A stretch of DNA of 21,029 bases from JBGTBQ01 sp041749275 (GTDB lineage: Bacteria; Acidobacteriota; Blastocatellia; Pyrinomonadales; Pyrinomonadaceae). Position numbers and translations under genes: made by a program. Of this stretch, positions 14,882 to 21,029 are shown in pieces. A model generated the notes under the pieces. That model ran no database searches, was not told where the DNA came from, and was given only the letters and a program-made list of their open reading frames with translations. The stretch's first letter is position 1; each line of letters begins with the position of its first letter. Where the stretch lies: positions 1 to 21,029 of the forward strand of contig JBGTBQ010000393.1 in NCBI GenBank assembly GCA_041749275.1, read 5' to 3'.

Positions 14882-15835
14882 TTATGATTTGCTTGTGTCT
14901 TCCGCCTTGCGGCTTTGACTATTCCGGACACCGATGATTTCGTAAAGCACATACTCGCCGCTCTTTCCACGAAAGGTCAGGTTCGTGAACTTCTTCCCGA
15001 TGACGACGTGCTCCGTCACCTGTGCGTAAGTGTCTTCGGAGATGAGAAGGTTCGTGCCCGTCTCTTTATTGGCCCCCTCGATGCGGCTGGCGAAGTTGAC
15101 GACATCGCCGATAGCCGTCAACCGCTTCAAGTCCGCGCTGCCAACCGTGCCCACCACCGCCTCGCCCCAGTGGATGCCGACGCCGATCTGGAATTTTGTG
15201 TTGTAGACCGTCTGCATGTACGGCCCCAGTTCCTCGACCGCCGCGAGCATACCGAGTCCGGCGCGGATGGCGTCGAGCGCCGCGCTCTCCTGATCTTCGA
15301 CGCCGAACAGCGCCATCAACCCGTCGCCCATGTAGTTGTTGATGACGCCGCCGTGCCGGCTGATGACTTTCCCCATCCGATGGAAGAAGCGGTTGAGGAT
15401 GTAGATCACGTCGTAGGGCGGAAGCGCCTCGGAGAAGGCGGTGAAGCCGCGTATGTCGGCGAAGAGGATGGCGATGTGTTTCTCCTCGCCGACCGAGGTG
15501 GGCGTCCCGGCGGCGGCCTGCCCCTTCACTAACTCTAAATCCTCCGCGTCGAGCACGAGCCTTCTCAGGCTCACGTCGCCAGTGACCACTGTCTGGCAGG
15601 CGAGTCGTATATCCGGGCCGAAGTTGAGGAGGCCGGCGAGTTTATTCTCAGGCGCATTTCGCGGCTCGCAATACTCCAACCCGTCCACGAGAAGCACGCG
15701 GCAGGTCGAGCAGCGCGCGTTCCCGCCGCAGGCGTGCGCGTGCGGTATCCCGGCTCGTACCGAGGCTTGTAGTATCGGCTCCAACTCCCCGGCCTCGATC
15801 TCTTTCGCATCAGGCTCAAAATATATGCGTGGCAT
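14882..15835 (-). CDS. Class III nucleotide cyclase with N-terminal 2Fe-2S ferredoxin domain
   Basis: The 317-residue protein begins with a plant-type ferredoxin domain (about 1-95). Cluster ligands C36, C42 and C45 (HACGGNARCSTC) and C80 (RLACQT) are all present. A linker leads to a class III adenylyl/guanylyl cyclase domain (about 117-302) with metal aspartates D127 (FADIRGFT) and D171 (YMGDGLMALFG), plus N247 and R251 (NFASRIE) for catalysis. The usual adenine-contacting lysine before the GDG turn is replaced by Asn (VINNYMGDG, N167), and the partner position is T240. The domain order suggests cyclase output tuned by redox state. No membrane segment is seen. The start at 15835 fits the ferredoxin fold; frames extend to 15925 and no clear Shine-Dalgarno sequence decides it. 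Confidence 0.88.
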   Translation of the reverse strand: MPRIYFEPDAKEIEAGELEPILQASVRAGIPHAHACGGNARCSTCRVLLVDGLEYCEPRNAPENKLAGLLNFGPDIRLACQTVVTGDVSLRRLVLDAEDLELVKGQAAAGTPTSVGEEKHIAILFADIRGFTAFSEALPPYDVIYILNRFFHRMGKVISRHGGVINNYMGDGLMALFGVEDQESAALDAIRAGLGMLAAVEELGPYMQTVYNTKFQIGVGIHWGEAVVGTVGSADLKRLTAIGDVVNFASRIEGANKETGTNLLISEDTYAQVTEHVVIGKKFTNLTFRGKSGEYVLYEIIGVRNSQSRKAEDTSKS

Positions 15836-16082
15836 GGCTGAGAAGATACATTCATTTGCCCACGCCGCCAATAGTTCAAAATGTCTGAGAGAGGAGTATA
15901 CGGAAGTAAGAGGCCACCGCATCAACTTGCCGCGCCCGGCTGTTCACGTTTGCGCTCACGCCTGTATCAACCTTCACGCCAACAAGCGAGCACAACTTTT
16001 CCGCGCTTGGGCGCGTGGCAACGGCCCACGCATGTGGCGCATTGCGGATTCGTGGTAGAGTCTTCGCATTCCGTTAAGTGAC

Positions 16083-16090
16083 AAGGAGGG
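16083..16090 (+). promoter_or_regulatory. Strong ribosome-binding site that identifies a TTG start
   Basis: AAGGAGGG (16083-16090) is a near-perfect Shine-Dalgarno sequence placed seven bases before TTG 16098. No ATG or GTG lies at a suitable distance, so it supports TTG as the start of the proline-rich small protein. Confidence 0.75.
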
Positions 16091-16097
16091 ACTTAAG

Positions 16098-16313
16098 TTG
16101 ACACGCAACCCAAACGCAGAGCCGCCGCAGCCCGGCGACCAACCGGATATTCCGCCTACAGTACCGCACGACCCCGCGCAGCCTGAGCCTTTGCCGCTCC
16201 CGCCGGACGTGGACCCCAGCCCCGCCGCGCCGGTGCGCGAACCCGACGTGCCGCCGCCCGCCGGCGACCCGCCGTCCACGGAGCCGATGCGACTGGCGGC
16301 GGAAGATTTATAA
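16098..16313 (+). CDS. Proline-rich small protein (71 residues), TTG start
   Basis: The predicted product begins MTRNPNAEPPQPGDQPDIPP and is dominated by Pro, Asp, Glu and Ala throughout, with no hydrophobic segment and no Cys. It ends MRLAAEDL. Such composition implies an extended, acidic, disordered chain; no family is recognised and no function can be given. The case that it is a real gene rests on the near-perfect ribosome-binding site at the right distance from TTG. A hairpin covers its stop codon. The 262 bp upstream, shared with the divergent cyclase gene, show no clear promoter. It is 114 bp before the hydrolase gene in the same direction. Confidence 0.6.
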   Translation: MTRNPNAEPPQPGDQPDIPPTVPHDPAQPEPLPLPPDVDPSPAAPVREPDVPPPAGDPPSTEPMRLAAEDL

Positions 16314-16321
16314 TCTTCCGC
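16299..16321 (+). terminator. Perfect hairpin spanning the stop codon of the proline-rich gene
   Basis: GCGGAAGATT (16299-16308) pairs perfectly with AATCTTCCGC (16312-16321) around a TAT loop, and the TAA stop (16311-16313) lies at its tip. No T-run follows, so termination is uncertain; it could instead protect the short transcript. Confidence 0.4.
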
Positions 16322-16427
16322 GTCGCCCCCTGATAGGTCGTGCCCGTTTCAAACTATTACTTCGCACCGAGTAGCTCGTCATTTATAATTCGTGGCGAAG
16401 TTGTAGCCCCGCTCGGATACGAAGCTG

Positions 16428-17552
16428 ATGGACACTCTCACAGACAGGAATTGGACGGGAGAAGTCGAGAAGCAGACGCCCGCATCGTTCGTCCCGTCGC
16501 GGAACCTGAGCACGCCGCTCCGCGAGATCGCAAGCCTCATTCAGTCGAATCCGTTCGAGCCGCATCCACTCTTTCAGAACGGTCACGCGCAGACCGTCAT
16601 CGCCGCGTTGAGGCTGCCGCGCTACGCTGAGTGGCAGGCCGGCGGCGGAGTCTGGGAATCGCGGCTGGTGGAAGCCGAGCCGGGCGTGCAACTGCTTTTA
16701 AAGTGCCGCTGGCAGCACGACCGTCGCTCGACGCCGACGCTTGTGCTCGTCCACGGGCTTGAAGGATCGAGCGAATCTCTCTATGTGCGTGGCGTGGCGT
16801 TGAAGGCGTTGCGCGCCGGCTTCAACGTCGTCCGCATGAACCAGCGCACGTGCGGCGGGACGGAACACCTCGCACCGACGCTCTATCACAGCGGGCTGAC
16901 GAGCGACATCCGGGCCGTCTTTCGCCACCTCGTCGAGCGCGAACGCATGCCGCGCATCTTTCTTATCGGCACCTCGATGAGCGGCAACATGATTCTCAGG
17001 CTCGCGGGCGATGACGGCGATGCGCCGCCGCCCGAACTCGCGGGCGTGTGCGCCATCTCACCCTCGCTTGATCTGGATGCGTGTGCACGCCACATCGAGC
17101 GGCGCGAAAACCGCGTCTACCAGTGGAGCTTTATGCGGAGCCTTCGCAGCCGGATGCGTAGGAAGCACCGGCTCCACCCCGACCGCTACGACATACGGCA
17201 GCTCCGGCATGTGCGTACCATCCGCCAGTTCGACGAGCGCTTCACCGCGCCGCACGGCGGCTACCGCGACGCCGCCGATTATTACGAGCGCGCCAGTTCG
17301 CGGTCAGTCATCGGGCGCATCCGCGTGCCGTCGCTCGTTGTGCACGCCGAGGACGACCCGATTGTCCCGCCCGAAGCGTTCCGCGACCGCGCTTTTTACG
17401 ACAACCCTTCGGTGCTGCTCGTCCTGACGCCGCGCGGTGGGCACACCGCATTCATTGCGCGCGCGCGCGTTGGCGAGGACGGTTTCTGGGCGGAGAACCG
17501 CGTCGTGGATTTCTGTCGGATAATTTCCAACCAGCCGTCAGCTTGCGGATAA
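16428..17552 (+). CDS. YheT-type alpha/beta-hydrolase (UPF0017 family)
   Basis: The 374-residue protein follows the YheT/ABHD plan. An N-terminal segment FEPHPLFQNGHAQTV (43-57) is typical, followed by the oxyanion region VLVHGLEGSSESLYV (106-120) and the nucleophile elbow GTSMSGNM with S183. The acid is D309 or D310 (HAEDDPIVPP), and the base is H339 (RGGHTAF). Family members act on short-chain or lipid esters; the substrate here is unknown. The elbow reads GTSMS where GxSxG is usual, so the last glycine is replaced by serine. No signal peptide is seen, which points to a cytoplasmic enzyme. The ATG has no strong Shine-Dalgarno sequence. Confidence 0.88.
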   Translation: MDTLTDRNWTGEVEKQTPASFVPSRNLSTPLREIASLIQSNPFEPHPLFQNGHAQTVIAALRLPRYAEWQAGGGVWESRLVEAEPGVQLLLKCRWQHDRRSTPTLVLVHGLEGSSESLYVRGVALKALRAGFNVVRMNQRTCGGTEHLAPTLYHSGLTSDIRAVFRHLVERERMPRIFLIGTSMSGNMILRLAGDDGDAPPPELAGVCAISPSLDLDACARHIERRENRVYQWSFMRSLRSRMRRKHRLHPDRYDIRQLRHVRTIRQFDERFTAPHGGYRDAADYYERASSRSVIGRIRVPSLVVHAEDDPIVPPEAFRDRAFYDNPSVLLVLTPRGGHTAFIARARVGEDGFWAENRVVDFCRIISNQPSACG

Positions 17553-17638
17553 GCGACAAGAGAAATAAGCTTAGGCGAGTTTTTCCAACATGAACATTGG
17601 GACGGACGGGGCGCATGGGCGGCTCGTCCCGACGGACG

Positions 17639-18985
17639 ATGACCACTGCTCTCGAACTGCTCGCTGTCCTGCTGCTGGTCTTAATCAACGGCTTTTTCGT
17701 GGCGGCGGAATTTGCCTTCGTCGGTGTTCGCCGCTCACGCATCGAGGCGCTGGCCGAAGCGGGCGACCGCCGCGCTCAACGGCTGCTCGGCATCCTCGGC
17801 AGCATGAACACGTACCTCTCGGCGGCGCAGCTCGGCATTACGCTCGCCTCACTCGGTCTCGGCTGGCTCGGCGAGCCGGTCGTGGCGCACATCATCGAGG
17901 GGCCGCTCCTGCGCGCGGGCGTCTCGGAGTCGGGCGTCCACTTGGTCTCCTTCCTCGTCGCCTTCTCCATCATCACCACGCTCCACATCGTCCTCGGCGA
18001 GCAGGCGCCGAAACTGATCGGGCTTGAGCGCGCCGAGAAAGTGGCGATGGCCTCGGCCCTGCCGATGAGGGCTTTCGCATGGGTCGCTTACTGGCCGGTG
18101 CGGATGCTCGACTGGGCCAGCGCACGCACCGTCCGTCTGTTCGGGCTGCACGCCACGACCGACCACGCCTCGATTTACACCGAAGAGGAGATTCGCCAGC
18201 TCGTCGAGATGTCGCGCAAAGGGGGCCACATTGAGGAAGAGGAGCGGAACCTCATCAACCGCGTCTTCGACTTCTCCGAGGCCGAGGTGCGCGAGGCGAT
18301 GGTGCCGCGCACCACCGTCATGGCCCTGCCCCTGACGGCGACGCTGGAAGAGGCCGAGCACGCTTTTTGCGAGTACGGCTATTCGCGTCTGCCCGTCTAC
18401 CGCGAGCAGCTCGATGAGATCGTGGGCGTGCTCTTTATGAAAGACCTCATGCCCTGTCTTCGCACCGTCAACCCCGACAACTACAACATCAATAAGATGC
18501 TCCACCCGCCGCTCTTTGTTCCTTCGACGGCGAGGCTCGGCTCCGTGCTCACGCAGATGCAGGCCGCGCAGACGCATCTCGCCTGCGTCGTGGACGAGCA
18601 CGGCGGACTCGAAGGCATCGTCACGCTCGAAGATTTACTGGAAGAGATCGTCGGCGAGATTAATGACGAGTACGACGAAGAATCCCGCTCGCAGGTCATC
18701 GAAGAACCGGATGGCACTTACCTTTTGGACGGAATGCTCGCGGTGCGCGACGCCAACCGCCGTTTCAACCTGAAACTTCCGGAAGAGGGCGGCTACACGA
18801 CGATGGCCGGGTTCCTGCTTGACAAGGCCGGGCGCATGCTCTTGCCCGGCGAAGCAATCGAGCGCGAGGGCGCACGCTTCGTCGTCGAACACGTTGACCG
18901 CCGCCGCATCCGCCGCATCCGCTACACGCCCGCGCCCACCACGAAGACCGAGGAGCCGGAAGAGCAGGAGACGGCCTCCGCATGA
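17639..18985 (+). CDS. CorC/HlyC-type membrane protein: DUF21 (CNNM), CBS pair, CorC_HlyC domain
   Basis: The 448-residue protein starts with a CNNM/DUF21 membrane domain (about 1-190) with helices at 3-26, 56-80 and 100-125 and the conserved NGFFVAAEFAFV (17-28). A CBS pair covers about 218-340 (MVPRTTVMALPL, YGYSRLPVYRE, HGGLEGIVTLEDLLEEIVGE). The C-terminal CorC_HlyC domain covers about 350-430 and a short charged tail follows. Such proteins are linked to Mg2+/Co2+ export with nucleotide sensing by the CBS pair; the name hemolysin in older records is historical. ATG 17639 is chosen because it starts helix 1 directly, although TTG 17597 and ATG 17615 are in frame. Its TGA overlaps the next gene's ATG. 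Confidence 0.92.
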   Translation: MTTALELLAVLLLVLINGFFVAAEFAFVGVRRSRIEALAEAGDRRAQRLLGILGSMNTYLSAAQLGITLASLGLGWLGEPVVAHIIEGPLLRAGVSESGVHLVSFLVAFSIITTLHIVLGEQAPKLIGLERAEKVAMASALPMRAFAWVAYWPVRMLDWASARTVRLFGLHATTDHASIYTEEEIRQLVEMSRKGGHIEEEERNLINRVFDFSEAEVREAMVPRTTVMALPLTATLEEAEHAFCEYGYSRLPVYREQLDEIVGVLFMKDLMPCLRTVNPDNYNINKMLHPPLFVPSTARLGSVLTQMQAAQTHLACVVDEHGGLEGIVTLEDLLEEIVGEINDEYDEESRSQVIEEPDGTYLLDGMLAVRDANRRFNLKLPEEGGYTTMAGFLLDKAGRMLLPGEAIEREGARFVVEHVDRRRIRRIRYTPAPTTKTEEPEEQETASA

Positions 18986-19104
18986 GCGACAACGCCACGA
19001 GCGAACTCGTCATCGTGCTCTCGACGATGGGCGTGCTCTTCGTCTTCGGCGTCGTCGCGGTCGTGATCTTCGTCCGCACATGGCGGAAGGAGAAAGGCAA
19101 GTAG
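18982..19104 (+). CDS. 40-residue single-helix membrane peptide coupled to the CorC/HlyC-type gene
   Basis: The ATG at 18982-18984 overlaps the TGA of the preceding gene as ATGA, the classic arrangement for translational coupling. The product starts MSDNATSELVIVLSTMG, has one hydrophobic helix (about residues 9-31) and a basic end (RTWRKEKGK). The positive-inside rule puts the C-terminus in the cytoplasm. No family is recognised. The overlap, the clean membrane topology and the stop right after a basic tail argue for a real small protein, perhaps a partner of the transporter-like protein. It could still be a chance frame. Confidence 0.65.
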   Translation: MSDNATSELVIVLSTMGVLFVFGVVAVVIFVRTWRKEKGK

Positions 19105-19210
19105 CAAGTAGGAGAGGCGATTGATTTCGGGGAGCATGCCCGCCGTCCGGCGCTCGATTCGCTTCCGCGAAAGCTGATCGCGATGCGCGATTGAGTGCGC
19201 CCCGCCGTTC

Positions 19211-19260
19211 AGAGTCCAGCCTTGAGGCTGCGCTGACAAACACGCTGAAGCGTGAACTCT
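19211..19260. repeat. Double-palindrome interspersed repeat
   Basis: Two short palindromes sit close together: AGCC-ttga-GGCT (19218-19229) and CACGCT-ga-AGCGTG (19241-19254). The outer bases AGAGT and ACTCT roughly close the unit. The form is that of a small interspersed palindromic repeat and it encodes nothing. Confidence 0.5.
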
Positions 19261-19332
19261 CAACAGGTCACACCCGTTTCCAAACAGCTATCTGCCGCGC
19301 ACACCAAGATACTGACTAGCCGGCGCGGGCAG

Positions 19333-19405
19333 GTCAGTACCGCCTGCGGTAGCGGGCGGGTCTCAACGCGAGCGACACCCGCCCGCTACCGCAGGCGGTT
19401 CTGAC
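19333..19405. repeat. 29-bp inverted repeat with 15-base loop
   Basis: Bases 19333-19361 (beginning GTCAGTACCGCCTGCGG) pair with 19377-19405 at 28 of 29 positions. Each arm is itself built from GC-rich palindromic words such as ACCGC/GCGGT. It lies 229 bp after the small membrane peptide gene and about 100 bp beyond the stop of the opposing secreted-protein gene. The arrangement suits an interspersed repeat that may also end transcription from both sides. Confidence 0.75.
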
Positions 19406-19425
19406 AACACATCCACTTCTTGGTG

Positions 19426-19457
19426 GAGCTTCCATATATAACCCCGCGAGGAAGCTC
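19426..19457. repeat. Short inverted repeat near the end of the secreted-protein gene
   Basis: GAGCTTCC (19426-19433) is inverted at 19450-19457 (GGAAGCTC) around a 16-base AT-containing loop. It could be a weak transcript-end hairpin for the minus-strand gene that stops at 19503, but no T-tract follows. Confidence 0.35.
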
Positions 19458-19502
19458 GAAACTCCGGCTCGCGCCTGCCCGTGAGTAAATCCCTCACTGC
19501 CG

Positions 19503-20231
19503 CTACTTTTCCATTTTCTTCAACAGACGTGTGGCGTGGTTGCGCGCGATGAGCGGGAGGCGTTCGTCCGTAGAGAGCGAGCGGATGAGCGGGGCGAGTT
19601 GCTTCGGGTCGGAGATGTAGTTGAGGCGCAGCAGCGTTTCGAGCTTACTCATCAGCTTCGGCGCTTCGAGCGGCTGCATCTCGACCGCGAGTTTGATCTC
19701 GAAGACGAAGACCGCCTGCTCGGCGAGACGACGGTACTCCTGCATGAGCGCCATGGCGTTCGGGTCAACAGGGTAATTCATCTCCACCGTGCGCTCGCGC
19801 CCGCCGCTCCGCAGACGCAGGACGGTCTTCCCGTAGCTGGGATATTCTCTCTTCCCCTGATAGCTCGCGTCGGAGTCGAGAAAGCGGAGCGCCTCGTAGA
19901 GGCTCTTGATGCGCGCCAGCGCTTCGGGCGAGACTTCGAGCGGGTCGTTGATGGCCTCCGCATCCGAACGGCGCTCGAAGCGAATCGTGCCGCGTCCGTT
20001 GTCATCGTGCTCGATCTCGACGTGATGGACGATGAAGTCTGGCTGCTTGAATTCGTAATAGTAACGCGCGGCATCCGTCGCGCCGGCGGGCGCAGGAGCG
20101 GACGCGCCCTGCCCACCGTGTTCAGCCGGTCTGACGGAAACCTTGTTCTGCGCGGCAGTGCAAATGGCCGCGCCCGGAACTGCCAGCGCGGCCAGAATTG
20201 TTAACGCAAGATGTCTGTGCTTCAAAATCAC
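19503..20231 (-). CDS. Unrecognised secreted or periplasmic protein overlapping smc
   Basis: The 242-residue product has a signal peptide (MILKHRHLALTILAALAVPG, likely cleaved before AAQNK) followed by an Ala/Gly/Pro-rich stretch. A soluble domain follows with a beta-rich part (YYYEFKQPDFIVHHVEIEHD) and a helical C-terminal half ending RLLKKMEK. No family is recognised and no catalytic motif is evident. It starts at GTG 20231, which overlaps the TGA stop of smc as GTGA, so it is probably translated by re-initiation after smc. A product for the periplasm made from the tail of a chromosome-segregation operon is an odd pairing. A small repeat and a hairpin lie downstream. Confidence 0.78.
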   Translation of the reverse strand: MILKHRHLALTILAALAVPGAAICTAAQNKVSVRPAEHGGQGASAPAPAGATDAARYYYEFKQPDFIVHHVEIEHDDNGRGTIRFERRSDAEAINDPLEVSPEALARIKSLYEALRFLDSDASYQGKREYPSYGKTVLRLRSGGRERTVEMNYPVDPNAMALMQEYRRLAEQAVFVFEIKLAVEMQPLEAPKLMSKLETLLRLNYISDPKQLAPLIRSLSTDERLPLIARNHATRLLKKMEK

Positions 20232-21029
20232 TCGAATTTCGCCGAGACCAACCGGGACACGCCCACCTCTTCCATCGTCACGCCGTAGAGCGCACGCGCC
20301 ACCTCCATCGTCCGCTTGTTGTGCGTGATGACGAGGAACTGCGTGTCCACGCTCAACTCGGCCACCTTCGCCGTGAAGCGTCCGACATTCGCTTCGTCAA
20401 GCGGCGCGTCCACCTCATCAAGCAGGCAGAACGGCGACGGATTATACCTGAAGATCGCCAGCACGAGCGAGAGCGCGGCCATCGCCTTCTCGCCGCCCGA
20501 CAACAAGAGCACGTTCTGAAGGCGTTTACCCGGCGGCTGCGCGACGATGTCAATGCCGGATTCGAGGATGTCATCGGCGTCAATCAAACTCATCTCGCCC
20601 CGGCCTCCGCCGAACAACTCCGTGAAGAGCACGGTGAAGTTGCGGTTGATCTCTTCAAAGGCGTGGCGGAAGCGCTCGCGTGAGCGGCGCTTGATCTCGC
20701 GCAGTGCCTCCTCGGTTGAGCTGATGCCGTCGGTGATGTCCCGGCGCTGCGTCGTGAGGAACGTCAGACGCTCGTCGGCCTCGGTCAACTCTTCGAGCGC
20801 CATCATGTTGACGGCGCCGAAACTATCAATGCGCGCGCGCAACTCCTCCTGCCGCGCCCGCGACGCTTCGAGGTCGAAGTCCTCTTCGGCGACTGTTTCG
20901 CGCGCCAGTTCTTCGAGCGACTGGTTGAGTTCATGCACACAGGATTCGCGCACGTAGTTCAGACGCGCCGCGGCTTCGGCCCGCTGCACCTCGAAGGCGG
21001 CGCGCGCGTCGCGCGCGGCGGCGGCGCGC
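20228..21029 (-). CDS. smc: SMC chromosome-segregation ATPase, C-terminal part (runs off the window)
   Basis: About 266 residues are visible and the frame is open to the right edge. It begins in coiled coil, then has the hinge-distal C-terminal head: DSFGAVNMMALEELTEADER, the ABC signature LLLSGGEKAM (coded near 20480-20509), Walker B FCLLDEVDAPLDEAN (near 20390-20434) and the switch QFLVITHNKRTME. The protein binds DNA as a dimer with ScpA/ScpB and compacts chromosomes. The visible part is complete and in frame. A GTG at 20989 would be an internal start and is not used, because homologous coiled coil continues upstream of it. The next gene overlaps its stop by four bases. Confidence 0.95.
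   Translation of the reverse strand, partial: RAAAARDARAAFEVQRAEAAARLNYVRESCVHELNQSLEELARETVAEEDFDLEASRARQEELRARIDSFGAVNMMALEELTEADERLTFLTTQRRDITDGISSTEEALREIKRRSRERFRHAFEEINRNFTVLFTELFGGGRGEMSLIDADDILESGIDIVAQPPGKRLQNVLLLSGGEKAMAALSLVLAIFRYNPSPFCLLDEVDAPLDEANVGRFTAKVAELSVDTQFLVITHNKRTMEVARALYGVTMEEVGVSRLVSAKFE

Noticed and set aside
17849..18601. Minus-strand frame inside the CorC/HlyC-type gene
   Set aside because: Shadow frame, rich in His/Arg/Gly, with no signal or start site; the plus-strand gene shows all expected domains.
19536..20204. Plus-strand frame opposite the secreted protein next to smc
   Set aside because: The minus frame has a signal peptide and a coupled start; this one has an Arg/Leu/Glu-rich composition typical of an antisense shadow.

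Overview
The window looks like high-GC chromosomal DNA of a Gram-negative bacterium. An Oar-like TonB-dependent receptor with a carboxypeptidase-regulatory N-domain, a secreted pectin-degrading fusion enzyme and two Gfo/Idh/MocA oxidoreductases suggest an Acidobacteriota lineage, perhaps Blastocatellia. That placement is inference from gene content; no rRNA or other taxonomic marker is present.

Layout. Positions 1-4600 are mobile and foreign in character. The window opens in the tail of one IS110-family transposase (2-112) and continues into a complete IS110-group element: a long 5' non-coding segment that probably encodes a bridge RNA, then the transposase (376-1629). Next comes a clearly AT-richer pair of unrecognised genes, a three-helix membrane protein and a secreted protein (1912-3423). 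They are followed by an 83-bp MITE-like palindrome (3444-3526) and an internally deleted IS5-family element with perfect terminal repeats and a TAA duplication (3642-4383). From 4633 the DNA is GC-rich with normal gene density. It holds a pectinesterase-esterase fusion, a convergent Gfo/Idh/MocA oxidoreductase, a secreted HExxH protein, a 1219-residue TonB-dependent receptor, a repeat cluster with a 198-bp MITE whose ends match the IS5 element, a second Gfo/Idh/MocA gene, a convergent DoxX gene with a good promoter and operator-like palindrome, and a 2Fe-2S/class III nucleotide cyclase. Downstream are a proline-rich miniprotein starting with TTG, a YheT-type hydrolase, a CorC/HlyC-type CBS protein with a coupled 40-residue membrane peptide, a 400-bp block of palindromic repeats, and a secreted protein gene overlapping the 3' end of smc, which runs off the right edge.

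How the genes may work together. The fusion enzyme (de-esterification of pectin), the TonB receptor (oligomer uptake) and the two dehydrogenases (sugar or uronate conversion) would suit plant-polymer use, but they lie in separate transcription units, so a shared pathway is inference. No CRISPR array, tRNA, rRNA or complete defence system was seen. The most informative features are the IS110 non-coding segment, which repeats a 10-nt word found at the element's right junction, the IS5/MITE parent-derivative pair, the redox-type cyclase lacking the usual adenine-contacting lysine, and two small proteins that are easily missed.
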